Positions 38,235-45,545 of a stretch of DNA of 45,545 nt are shown one piece after another. Within the stretch, counting starts at the first letter, position 1; each line of letters starts with the position of its first letter. The DNA comes from an uncultured Flavobacteriaceae bacterium (GTDB lineage Bacteria; Bacteroidota; Bacteroidia; Flavobacteriales; Flavobacteriaceae). The notes under the pieces are model-generated. The model saw only the letters and a program-made list of their open reading frames with translations, was not told the DNA's origin and did no database searches. The stretch spans positions 1 to 45,545 of the forward strand of contig CANMXP010000031.1 of NCBI GenBank assembly GCA_947501845.1, written 5' to 3'. A program made the position numbers and the translations under genes.

Positions 38235-38843
38235 ATGGCTTTCGAATTACCGAAATTAGGATATGCGTATGATGCATTAGAACCTAACATTGATGCTCGT
38301 ACAATGGAGATACATCATTCTAAACATCATCAAGGATATACAAACAATTTAAATAATGCCATTGCTGGGACAGATTTAGAAGGAAAGTCTATTGACGATA
38401 TACTTGCTAATTTAGATATGAATAATGGCGCAGTGAGAAATAATGGTGGTGGTTTTTACAATCACTCATTATTTTGGGAAGTAATGAACCCAGAAGGAAA
38501 AGGCTATTTATCTGGAGAATTAAAGGATGCTATTGAAGCTGCTTACGGTTCTGTTGATGCGTTTAAGGATGCTTTTGCCAAAGCAGCCGCAACTCGTTTT
38601 GGTTCAGGTTGGGCTTGGTTGTGTGTTCACAAAGGCGGTAAAGTAGAAGTTTGTTCTTCTCCAAACCAGGATAATCCATTAATGCCAGGTGTTGGTTGTG
38701 GAGGTACTCCAATTTTAGGTATTGATGTTTGGGAACATGCTTATTATTTAAACTATCAAAACAGACGTCCAGATTATATTAATGCATTTTTTAATGTTAT
38801 TAACTGGAACGAAGTTGAAAGACGTTATGCAGAAGCAAAATAA
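38235..38843 (+). CDS. sodA: Superoxide dismutase, Fe/Mn family, Mn-type signatures
   Basis: A 202-residue cytoplasmic superoxide dismutase that converts superoxide to oxygen and hydrogen peroxide. The metal ligands are His27 ([12 protein letters not shown]), His77 ([11 protein letters not shown]), Asp164 and His168 ([20 protein letters not shown]). Gly72-Gly73 in the NNGGGFYNH segment and Gln145 in [10 protein letters not shown] are features of manganese-type enzymes rather than iron-type ones, though cambialistic use cannot be excluded. It has its own promoter and a strong terminator, so it is a single-gene unit. No signal peptide. Confidence 0.96.
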   Translation: MAFELPKLGYAYDALEPNIDARTMEIHHSKHHQGYTNNLNNAIAGTDLEGKSIDDILANLDMNNGAVRNNGGGFYNHSLFWEVMNPEGKGYLSGELKDAIEAAYGSVDAFKDAFAKAAATRFGSGWAWLCVHKGGKVEVCSSPNQDNPLMPGVGCGGTPILGIDVWEHAYYLNYQNRRPDYINAFFNVINWNEVERRYAEAK

Positions 38844-38870
38844 AATTTTGCTATAAAAACATTTTTAATA

Positions 38871-38907
38871 AAAAAACGCCCGATAAATATTTATCGGGCG
38901 TTTTTTT
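38871..38907 (+). terminator. Rho-independent terminator of sodA
   Basis: Arms CGCCCGATAAA (38877-38887) and TTTATCGGGCG (38890-38900) are a perfect 11-bp stem with a two-base centre, followed by T7 and preceded by an A-run. Bidirectional in form. Confidence 0.92.
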
Positions 38908-38996
38908 ATTTTTCAAAATACCTGTTTTCCCTATAAATATTAGATGAGAAGTCCCCTTAACAACTCCCATACTCTTTTTTTTGGTTTCACACCCCA

Positions 38997-39080
38997 CTGT
39001 TTACAGGGTATTTTTTTTCACTGAAAAGGATGTTTCCAGAATATTAATGTTGATGCATCTTTGCCTCATGATATTTTATA
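38997..39080 (+). promoter_or_regulatory. Promoter-leader block, copy 1, upstream of the LipL32-like operon
   Basis: From CTGTTTACAGGGTA through the T-run, CACTGAAAAGGATGTTTCC and GATGCATCTTTG to ATATTTTATA, this block recurs at 43367-43449 with strong similarity (roughly 80% by eye, one indel). CATCTTTG is a near match to the -7 box, and CCTTTTAAAAATTT before the start codon is also shared. The conserved CACTG(A/G)AAA(A/G)GATGTTTCC segment just upstream of the -7 position is a plausible activator site, perhaps for the response regulator encoded nearby. Confidence 0.55.
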
Positions 39081-39124
39081 AAATACCTAATTAATCAATA
39101 TTAACCTTTTAAAAATTTAAAATT

Positions 39125-39547
39125 ATGACATGGGGAATCACCTTAATCTTATTAAGTATCGTTGCAGTACCATCGTTACTTCTTTCAAAAAAACCAAATG
39201 CTAAAGAACTATTAGAAAAAATTGAACCTTATCAAGGATGGATTGGGTTTATCTTTTTTTGCTGGGGCGTTTGGGGAATTATTTCAGCTGTATTAAACAT
39301 AGGCTGGCTTACAACATCTCCTATATGGTGGATCACCTTATTAGCAGGAAATATTGTAGAAGCAGTTTTAGGATTTATGTTAGGCTTTGGCTTAATTAAT
39401 AAATTTATTCTGTCTAATAACGAAGCTGCTAAAGAAAAAGGAAACCGATTGAGAGAAAAATTGGCTCCAAAACAAGGGAAATTAGGAATTGTAGGATTAA
39501 TTGTTGGAGGCTGGATGATTGTCGCTTCTTTCTTATTCTCTGTTTAA
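39125..39547 (+). CDS. Small four-helix membrane protein in the LipL32-like operon
   Basis: A 140-residue inner-membrane protein with four hydrophobic spans: [60 protein letters not shown] and [21 protein letters not shown] hydrophilic helix with [18 protein letters not shown] lies between spans three and four. I do not recognise the family. It is the first gene of a unit whose second gene encodes the LipL32-like protein (34 bases downstream), and it has the conserved promoter block upstream. A role in export, anchoring or signalling linked to that protein is possible but not shown. Confidence 0.7.
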   Translation: MTWGITLILLSIVAVPSLLLSKKPNAKELLEKIEPYQGWIGFIFFCWGVWGIISAVLNIGWLTTSPIWWITLLAGNIVEAVLGFMLGFGLINKFILSNNEAAKEKGNRLREKLAPKQGKLGIVGLIVGGWMIVASFLFSV

Positions 39548-39581
39548 TTTTCGTTACAAAATATTAATAAACAAAAAACAT

Positions 39582-40265
39582 ATGAAAACAAAAAATGTTA
39601 TTGCAATAGCCTTATTGATTATTGGTAGTATTGCAACTGTAAATGCTCAAAAATTATCAAAATTTGGTGGCTTGACGGAAAAGAAAATAGGTCCAAAAAC
39701 CATAAAAGTCCCTTACACAGATCTGGTATCCTATTTAGGGTATGCAGCGCCTGGGAATGAAGATGAAACAAGAGAGGGCAAGAAGTTTTATTATATCTAC
39801 GTATGGATACCCGCAGTAGCTCCAGAGTTAGGAGTAAGAATGATGTCTCCTGTTGGGAAAAAGAAAATTAAAAACGCTATAGAATCTAAAGCCTATGCAG
39901 ATAATGCAAGTTCAAGCGAGTATTTTGATACTTACATTACTTTAGAGCGTTCGGATATTTTTAGCAAGGATAAAATTAGTGAAGCTGCTGTAAAAAATGC
40001 TAAATGGACCGTATTAGAGCGTAATGACGATAGTAGTGAAATGCCTAAACAACCTAGTGGTAGTGGTTATAACTCACTATTAAGATATAAAAGTGAAGCT
40101 AGTAATCCACAGAAAGCATTAACTGCAGGTTTGTATCGTATTGGTTTTACAACATATAAAAGAGGCGAAGTAAAAGGAACATTTTTAGCACAGGTTGGTG
40201 CGCCTATAAAACTTCCTGGGGTCGTTATGGCAAAAACTATTGAAGACTTAAAGAAAGGATTATAA
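39582..40265 (+). CDS. LipL32-family secreted protein
   Basis: A 227-residue protein starting at the ATG at 39582. The signal peptide (MKTKNVIAIALLIIGSIATV, then NAQ) lacks a lipobox Cys, so it is secreted or periplasmic rather than a lipoprotein, unlike Leptospira LipL32. The mature part matches LipL32 strongly: YYIYVWIPAVAPELGVRMMS-PVG (Leptospira: [22 protein letters not shown]) and GLYRIGFTTYKRGEVKGTFL (Leptospira: [20 protein letters not shown]), with YFDTYITLERSD between them. LipL32 is the most abundant outer-surface lipoprotein of pathogenic leptospires and binds calcium and matrix proteins; its true job is unsettled. The comparison is from memory of the Leptospira sequence. The gene is co-directional with a membrane protein and with a downstream two-component system. 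Confidence 0.88.
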   Translation: MKTKNVIAIALLIIGSIATVNAQKLSKFGGLTEKKIGPKTIKVPYTDLVSYLGYAAPGNEDETREGKKFYYIYVWIPAVAPELGVRMMSPVGKKKIKNAIESKAYADNASSSEYFDTYITLERSDIFSKDKISEAAVKNAKWTVLERNDDSSEMPKQPSGSGYNSLLRYKSEASNPQKALTAGLYRIGFTTYKRGEVKGTFLAQVGAPIKLPGVVMAKTIEDLKKGL

Positions 40266-40278
40266 AAAAAAATCCAAT

Positions 40279-40321
40279 AAAACTAAAAACTCATCCTTTT
40301 TAGGGGTGAGTTTTTAGTTTT
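40279..40321 (+). terminator. Terminator after the LipL32-like gene
   Basis: AAAACTAAAAACTCATCC (40279-40296) pairs with GGGTGAGTTTTTAGTTTT (40304-40321) with little mismatch, and the T-rich right arm and following TATTT suit a terminator. It separates the LipL32-like operon from the histidine kinase gene. Confidence 0.85.
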
Positions 40322-40407
40322 ATTTAAAAAAAAATCTGTTTTTTTGAAGTATTATTTCAGAAATAGCTTTTTAACAAAATACATATTGCCTATTTAAAAC
40401 ACCTGTT

Positions 40408-42558
40408 ATGTTAAAGTCATTATATCATTTGTTTTTACAAATCTTACTTCTATTTCCAGCTATTCTGGTAGCTCAAATTAATGACTCTAACCCTTCTTCC
40501 AAAATAGATACAGCTTTGGAAGAAAAAGAAAAAGCACAGATAAATAAAGCTTTTGAAATTTTAAACCGAGGCAATAAGGAAGCCCTTACCATTGGCCATC
40601 AACTACGAAAAAAAGCGCAAACACATTACGCTAAAATCAATTCCGTTTTATTACTAGCTCATTATTTTAACAATAGACAGCTTAACGATTCTTCCAATTT
40701 CTATGTCAAAGAATTCATGAAATTGAATACCGTAGGGAACGATTCACTAATTTCTAGAAGAAAATCAGCTGCTTATAATTTGTTAGCTATTAATTACAAA
40801 GACAAAGGCCTAGTTGAAGAAAGCAAGAAGTGGCATCAAAAAGGAATTATATTAGCTAAAAAATACAATCAGGAAGAAGATTATTTCAAACACTTACATG
40901 GGCTTGCAGTAAGTTATGTTGCTATGGGGGACTTAAACCAGGCTCTACAGCTTTTTAAAGAATGCTTAACCTATAAAAAAGACCTGGAAATAACTATGGG
41001 CAGTTATATAAATATAGGTCAGGTTTATGCGGAAAAAAAAGATTTCGAAACTTCCGATCTATTCTTAAAAAAAGGACTCAAAATAGCAAAAGAAAAACAG
41101 TACACTTCCGCAATAACAGCCATATTAATAAATTTAGCAGCTAATGCTCAAGTGCTGAATAAAACGGAGGAAGCTTTAGATCTTTATTACAGAGTTTTAG
41201 ACATAGCAGGCAAACATAAATTTTATAGAGAAAAGTTAAATGCCGAAACGAATATAGGCAGTATTTTAATTAATAAAAAAAAGTTTGATGATGCAGAATT
41301 GATTTACACTTCGGCTTTAGTTAATGCCATTGATTTAGGATATCTAGATCATCAATTAAATATTTATGAAAACCTAAAAAGAATAGCAATACATAAGTCT
41401 AATTACAGACAAGTATACTATTTTTCTTCGCGATACTTCACTATAAAAGATTCTATCAGTCTGCTGCAAAGAAACCAAGAGATCAACGAGTTAGAAGTTA
41501 AGTTTCAAACACTTCAAAAAGAAAAGGAAATTAGCCTCCTGCAAGTAGAAAAAGTCAATCGAGAACTAGAATTAGCCAATCAAAAAGAGGCTTTTCAAAA
41601 TTTGGAACTACAGAGGGAAATAGAAAAAAAAGAGAGTGAAAATGAATTACTATCTATTCAAAACGCTACAGAAAAAACAGTTAATGAAAATAATCTGCTT
41701 AAAAAAAATCAAGAAATCAAAGAGGCTCAATTTTTAATTCAACAAGCAGAAACCCAAAGGCAAAGAAGTATTAAAAATATAGTTCTATATTCTTTTCTTA
41801 TCTTTTTAATACCCATAATAGGTTTGTTATATACATACTATCTAAAATTAAAAGCACAAAATGAGTTAAACAAAAAACAGGAAGAGGTTAACGAACAAAA
41901 AATAGCATCTATCTTAAAAGACCAAGAATTAAAATTAGTTAAGGCCTCCATAAAGGGTCAAAATAATGAACGTTCTCGTATTGCCCAAGAACTACACGAT
42001 AGTATAGGTGGCAATTTAGCTAGTATCAAATTACGATTAAATAATTCTAAGGATGGTGATCTAAATTCTATTAATCTTCAAATAGATGATACTTATAGGC
42101 AAGTCCGAAACTTATCTCATAATTTAATTCCCAAAAAATTTAGAGAAAATAATTTTTGTAATGTTCTTAAAGAATATCTCAACAATACTTTAAAAGGCAG
42201 TTCTATATCTTCAAATATCAATGCTTATCCCATAGAAGAAATCGATCTTCTAGATGAGAGACTACAAGCCGAAATCTTTAAAATTATTCAAGAATTAATA
42301 ACCAATACCATTAAACATGCTAAAGCAAGTATTATTGATATACAAATTAATTTGATAGACAACATTCTAGGTGTTATTTTTGAAGATAATGGCATTGGTT
42401 TTAATGCTAAAAAGCAAACCAATGGTATTGGTTTTAAAAATATGAAAAACCGATTAAAAAAAATATCAGGTGTTTTAAACATTGACTCCAACCCTAGAAT
42501 AGGCACTATAATAAGCATTGAAATTTCCAATTTGAAACCCACTACCAATGAAGTATAA
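40408..42558 (+). CDS. TPR-containing sensor histidine kinase (HisKA_3 type)
   Basis: A 716-residue membrane sensor. A signal-like N-terminus (SLYHLFLQILLLFPAILVAQ) exports a long tetratricopeptide-repeat sensor region (about 40-350; for example HLHGLAVSYVAMGDLNQALQ and YINIGQVYAEKKDFETSDLF). A coiled coil (about 355-455) and a single membrane span (NIVLYSFLIFLIPIIGLLYT) follow. The cytoplasmic part has a HisKA_3 dimerisation helix, ERSRIAQELHDSIGGNLASI, with phospho-acceptor His530. An ATPase follows, with NTIKHAKAS (N-box), EDNGIGFN (G1) and GIGFKNMKNRLKKISG (G2). It is the NarX/DesK class that signals to LuxR-type regulators. It overlaps the response regulator gene by 11 bases, so the two are a cognate pair. 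The stimulus is unknown. Confidence 0.94.
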   Translation: MLKSLYHLFLQILLLFPAILVAQINDSNPSSKIDTALEEKEKAQINKAFEILNRGNKEALTIGHQLRKKAQTHYAKINSVLLLAHYFNNRQLNDSSNFYVKEFMKLNTVGNDSLISRRKSAAYNLLAINYKDKGLVEESKKWHQKGIILAKKYNQEEDYFKHLHGLAVSYVAMGDLNQALQLFKECLTYKKDLEITMGSYINIGQVYAEKKDFETSDLFLKKGLKIAKEKQYTSAITAILINLAANAQVLNKTEEALDLYYRVLDIAGKHKFYREKLNAETNIGSILINKKKFDDAELIYTSALVNAIDLGYLDHQLNIYENLKRIAIHKSNYRQVYYFSSRYFTIKDSISLLQRNQEINELEVKFQTLQKEKEISLLQVEKVNRELELANQKEAFQNLELQREIEKKESENELLSIQNATEKTVNENNLLKKNQEIKEAQFLIQQAETQRQRSIKNIVLYSFLIFLIPIIGLLYTYYLKLKAQNELNKKQEEVNEQKIASILKDQELKLVKASIKGQNNERSRIAQELHDSIGGNLASIKLRLNNSKDGDLNSINLQIDDTYRQVRNLSHNLIPKKFRENNFCNVLKEYLNNTLKGSSISSNINAYPIEEIDLLDERLQAEIFKIIQELITNTIKHAKASIIDIQINLIDNILGVIFEDNGIGFNAKKQTNGIGFKNMKNRLKKISGVLNIDSNPRIGTIISIEISNLKPTTNEV

Positions 42559-43189
42559 TTTAATTATTGCAGATGATCATAAAATGTTTTTAGATGGTTT
42601 GCTAAGTATTTTCGAATCTGAAGAGGCATATAATATTTTGTTAACCGCAAAAAATGGTGCTCAGGTTGCAAAGTATATAGAAATTAACAGTAAAGAGAAA
42701 ATAGATCTTATTATTACAGATATTACCATGCCAGAAATGGATGGAATTGCACTGACTAAAATTTTGAAAGAAAAAAATAGTAATTTAAAAATTCTTGCTG
42801 TAAGCATGCATACTAATCCCGATATGATTGATACACTTATTGAAAATTACGTGGATGGTTATGTGCCAAAAAATGCCGAAAAAAAAGAATTACTCAAAGC
42901 TATAGAAACTATTTTAAAAGGAGATAAATATTTTTCGAGAGAGATTACAGATATCTATATGGAAAATAAATTTTCTAAAAAGAAAAAAGAAAGTATCAAA
43001 TTAACGCAACGTGAAATTGATGTAATTACTCTAATAGCAAAAGAATATACCACTCAGGAAATAGCTGACAGCCTATTTTTAAGCAAGCATACCATTGAGA
43101 GTTATCGTAAAAATTTGATTGCAAAATTAGAGGTAAGAAACCTGGCAGGATTAACCAAATATGCTATCAAAATGAAGTATTTGGATTAA
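42548..43189 (+). CDS. NarL/FixJ-family response regulator
   Basis: A 213-residue DNA-binding regulator. The receiver domain shows the acidic pair Asp9-Asp10 (IIADDHKMFLDGLLSIF), the phospho-acceptor Asp58 in LIITDITMPEMDG, and the conserved Ser and Lys (AVSMHTN, YVPKNAEK). The LuxR-type helix-turn-helix is at the C-terminus: LTQREIDVITLIAKEYTTQE, then IADSLFLSKHTIESYRKNLI. The start overlaps the kinase gene, indicating translational coupling. The repeated block at 38997-39080 and 43367-43449, flanking this two-component system, is a candidate target. Confidence 0.95.
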   Translation: MKYNLIIADDHKMFLDGLLSIFESEEAYNILLTAKNGAQVAKYIEINSKEKIDLIITDITMPEMDGIALTKILKEKNSNLKILAVSMHTNPDMIDTLIENYVDGYVPKNAEKKELLKAIETILKGDKYFSREITDIYMENKFSKKKKESIKLTQREIDVITLIAKEYTTQEIADSLFLSKHTIESYRKNLIAKLEVRNLAGLTKYAIKMKYLD

Positions 43190-43366
43190 TGCCTCCTTTC
43201 CTTTTCGCTATGTTAATTTTTCTGGTTAACATCCATCTTTAAATTATTCCTCATATCTCTATTTAGTATTTATCATTTTTACCATTACGCTATGATGGTA
43301 GGCTTATTTTAAGATTGGTTTGTCCTAAAACAAAACTCATACAACTTTTTTTTATTTTCCAATACC

Positions 43367-43449
43367 CTGTTTTCAGGGTATTTTTTTCACTGGAAAAGAT
43401 GTTTCCTTAATGTTTACGATGATGCATCTTTGTCTTATGAAATTTTATA
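43367..43449 (+). promoter_or_regulatory. Promoter-leader block, copy 2
   Basis: CTGTTTTCAGGGTA, a T7 run, CACTGGAAAAGATGTTTCC, GATGCATCTTTG and AATTTTATA align with the block upstream of the LipL32-like operon (38997-39080). The homology goes on to CCTTTTAAAATTTATG, but here only a three-codon ORF follows. A CCCTG-TTTT-CAGGG stem is formed near 43365-43378, which is weaker in copy 1. Confidence 0.55.
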
Positions 43450-43554
43450 GAGTGACCAAAACAAATATCATCCTTTTAAAATTTATGATTAGATGAACTA
43501 CTAGTTACTATACGCGTGTACATTAACATCACATAATTTTTTAAGCATTTTTAG

Positions 43555-43579
43555 CTGGGTCGGCAAATTCCCGACCCAG
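43555..43579. terminator. Strong stem-loop without T-run
   Basis: CTGGGTCGG (43555-43563) and CCGACCCAG (43571-43579) form a perfect 9-bp GC-rich stem with a 7-base loop. No U-tract follows, so it may be a structural element or weak terminator rather than a standard one. Confidence 0.45.
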
Positions 43580-43849
43580 TCATTAAGAATAACCTGAATC
43601 AAAACCCAACCTATGAAAAAATTAAGTTCCTTAAACGCTCATTTACAGCATCCATATTAAAAGTGATTAGAGGTGATAACTTTTATTTTGCTGTAACATT
43701 TTAGACTAAGCAACTTAGTTGTATTGACTCATTTTGCGCCATTACATAATGCTGTATTTGGAGTTTTATGGATAATAAAAAGTCCGTAATAAAAATATAG
43801 CGTTAAAACCCAACCTCATATTTGGCTTATTACTTAAAGACACCAAACC

Positions 43850-45545
43850 ATGACAAAAAATACTCTTACTATTCTACTCATCTTTTTCTGCTATAACCTA
43901 TTTGGACAGACCTTTAATTCTATTTGGGATACGGAACAGCCAGGAGCTTCGGCTTCAAACCAAATTACAATCCCCACAAATCCTAATTATACATATAATT
44001 ACACAGTAGACTGGGGAGACGGTTTAACAAACACAAACGTAACAGGAGATATCCCACATACATACGCGAGTCCTGGAAGGTACACCATACAAATTAGTGG
44101 TGACTTCCCTTCTATTTACTTTAATAATGCTGGCGATAGAAATAAGATTATAGAGATATTAGCATGGGGTGATATTCAATGGCAAACCATGGAGAACGCT
44201 TTTTATGGTTGTGAAAACTTGAATTTTGGCGTTATTGATAACCCTGACCTTTCTCTGGTTACAACGCTTAGATATATGTTTAGAAATGCTTCGGCTTTTA
44301 ACGGAGTGATAAATAACTGGAATACGGCTTCTGTTACCGATATGTTAGGGATGTTTTCAAGAGCTACTAATTTCAATCAACCCTTAAATGATTGGAACAC
44401 AGCTTCTGTGACTTCTATGGGGAATATGTTTTTTTCTGCAACTAATTTTAATCAACCCCTAAATAGCTGGGATGTAAGTAATGTTAGATACATGGACAGT
44501 ATGTTTTACAGTGCTACTAGTTTTAATCAACCCCTTGACTGGGACGTATCATCAGTAATTAGCATGGAAAGTATGTTTTACGGCGCTACCAATTTTAACC
44601 AACCTTTAAATGATTGGGAAACGAGTTCAGCTGTTTATATGACAAGCATGTTTAGAGACGCTACTAGTTTTAACCAACCTTTAAACGATTGGGAAACGGA
44701 TTTGGTTATTGATATGGAGATGATGTTTTTTAGAGCCACAGCATTTAACCAACCTTTAAATGATTGGGAAACGGGTTCGGTGACTGATATGCAAGGGATG
44801 TTTTATGGTGCGATCAGCTTTAATCAACCCATAAATAGCTGGGATGTAAGTAATGTTATATACATGAGAAATATGTTTAATAATGCTACTAGTTTTAACC
44901 AACCTTTAAATGATTGGGAAACAGGTTCGGTTACTAATATGGCAGCCATGTTTGCTAATGCTACCAATTTTAACCAACCTTTAAATGATTGGGAAACAGG
45001 TTCGGTTACTAATATGGCAAGCATGTTTTACAGTGTTACTAGTTTTAACCAACCTTTAAATGATTGGGAAACAGGTTCGGTTACTAATATGGCAAACATG
45101 TTTAGAGACGCTACCAATTTTAACCAACCTTTAAACGATTGGGAAACGGATTCGGTGACTGATATGGCAAACATGTTTAGAGACGCTACCAATTTTAACC
45201 AACCTTTAAATGATTGGGAAACAGGTTCGGTTACTAGTATGGCAAGCATGTTTTACAGTGCTACTAGTTTTAACCAACCTTTAAATGATTGGGAAACGGG
45301 TTCGGTTACTGATATGCAGTGGATGTTTTACGGTGCTACTAGTTTTAACCAACCCTTAAATGATTGGGAAACAGGTTCGGTGACTAATATGTTAAGCATG
45401 TTTTACAGTGCTACTAGTTTTAACCAACCCTTAAATGATTGGGAAACAGGTTCGGTGACTAATATGTTAAGCATGTTTAATCGTGCTACCAATTTTAACC
45501 AACCTTTAAATGATTGGGAAACGGGTTCGGTTACTAATATGGCAA
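43850..45545 (+). CDS. BspA-like (DUF285) repeat surface protein, C-terminus outside the window
   Basis: An open frame from the ATG at 43850 to the window end (565 codons seen). A signal peptide (MTKNTLTILLIFFCYNLFGQ) is followed by a PKD-like domain (YTVDWGDGLTNTNVTGDIPH, then TYASPGRYTIQIS). From about residue 149 the protein consists of 25-residue DUF285/BspA-type repeats, ideal form SFNQPLNDWETGSVTNMASM followed by FYSAT. Sixteen are complete (one shortened to 24 residues) and the seventeenth is cut off. Such proteins are surface-exposed, often adhesins, and in Bacteroidota are commonly exported by the type IX system, whose C-terminal sorting domain would be beyond the window. The repeats are nearly identical at DNA level, so copy number may vary between strains. 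Confidence 0.88.
   Translation, partial: MTKNTLTILLIFFCYNLFGQTFNSIWDTEQPGASASNQITIPTNPNYTYNYTVDWGDGLTNTNVTGDIPHTYASPGRYTIQISGDFPSIYFNNAGDRNKIIEILAWGDIQWQTMENAFYGCENLNFGVIDNPDLSLVTTLRYMFRNASAFNGVINNWNTASVTDMLGMFSRATNFNQPLNDWNTASVTSMGNMFFSATNFNQPLNSWDVSNVRYMDSMFYSATSFNQPLDWDVSSVISMESMFYGATNFNQPLNDWETSSAVYMTSMFRDATSFNQPLNDWETDLVIDMEMMFFRATAFNQPLNDWETGSVTDMQGMFYGAISFNQPINSWDVSNVIYMRNMFNNATSFNQPLNDWETGSVTNMAAMFANATNFNQPLNDWETGSVTNMASMFYSVTSFNQPLNDWETGSVTNMANMFRDATNFNQPLNDWETDSVTDMANMFRDATNFNQPLNDWETGSVTSMASMFYSATSFNQPLNDWETGSVTDMQWMFYGATSFNQPLNDWETGSVTNMLSMFYSATSFNQPLNDWETGSVTNMLSMFNRATNFNQPLNDWETGSVTNMA
44294..45545 (+). repeat. 75-bp tandem repeat array in the DUF285 gene
   Basis: About 16.7 units of 75 bp (one of 72 bp) follow each other without spacer. 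Later units (from about 44880) are the most alike, differing mainly in the variable MF..AT segment; units 3 and 8 share the variant NSWDVSNV. This pattern is typical of recent unequal crossing over or slippage. Confidence 0.9.

Larger units (their letters stand above)
43190..43849. other. Long non-coding interval holding copy 2 of the promoter block and a hairpin
   Basis: No convincing gene is found in these 660 bases. It holds the imperfect hairpin ATGTTAA...TTAACAT (43210-43232), the conserved block (43367-43449), a stem at 43555-43579, an ACTAAG-CAA-CTTAGT palindrome (43705-43719), and the phrase AAAACCCAACCT twice (near 43600 and 43806). The block ends in ATGATTAGATGA, an ORF of three codons, so a gene formerly behind this promoter may be lost. 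Confidence 0.5.

Noticed and set aside
43613-43660. Fifteen-codon ORF beginning MKKLSSLNAHL
   Set aside because: Too short, no recognisable context or conserved signal.
44824-45249. Two minus-strand open frames with repeated sequence in the BspA-like gene
   Set aside because: They are the reverse-strand reading of the 75-bp repeats; the plus-strand frame has a signal peptide and a known repeat family.
44294-45545. CRISPR array
   Set aside because: The repeats are contiguous, coding and 75 bp long, with no unique spacers.

Overview
The window looks like a chromosomal segment of a marine member of the Bacteroidota, most likely family Flavobacteriaceae. The DNA is AT-rich. Promoters match the Bacteroidota -7 motif TAnnTTTG. 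There is a SusC/SusD pair, lipoprotein signals with the lipobox Cys, TPR-type histidine kinases, ASPIC/UnbV proteins and BspA-like surface repeats. The species cannot be named from the sequence alone.

Region 1 (1-10020) is an accessory zone. It holds the start of an IS1182-type transposase, an ECF sigma factor with a Cys-containing tail next to an NTF2/SnoaL-like gene, a small ORF with a possible frameshift, a membrane protein, and a decayed IS3 transposase. It also holds an in-frame chimera of a SEC-C protein with the tail of an IS481 transposase, a secreted GH105 glycosidase, a TetR-controlled lipoprotein/SDR pair, a DJ-1/PfpI protein, an NTF2-like protein and an orphan lipoprotein. Several long imperfect hairpins, in layout like attC sites, lie between these genes.

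Region 2 (10021-29405) is a coherent carbohydrate-use locus. On the minus strand, in transcription order: an AraR-like GntR regulator, SusC, SusD, a hairpin, a cytoplasmic GH36-like alpha-galactosidase, an SGLT-type Na+ symporter, glycerol kinase (glpK), glycerol-3-phosphate dehydrogenase (glpD) and a large FG-GAP/UnbV lipoprotein. A secreted GH2 beta-galactosidase diverges from the regulator gene. Three tandem operator-like repeats sit just downstream of the SusC promoter. An intracellular alpha-galactosidase tied to glycerol kinase and glpD, with no glycerol facilitator, suggests an alpha-galactosyl-glycerol substrate: floridoside from red algae, or the head group of the plastid lipid DGDG. 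This is an inference.

Region 3 (29406-38843) is housekeeping: an alpha/beta hydrolase, AddB-like nuclease, OmpA with thrombospondin type 3 repeats, AddA-like helicase-nuclease, and a Mn-type superoxide dismutase.

Region 4 (38844-45545) holds a four-helix membrane protein, a clear homologue of the Leptospira surface protein LipL32, and a TPR histidine kinase/NarL-type response regulator pair. A promoter-leader block upstream of the LipL32 operon recurs, strongly conserved, downstream of the response regulator. The window ends inside a BspA-like (DUF285) surface protein made of near-identical 75-bp tandem repeats; its C-terminus is outside the window.
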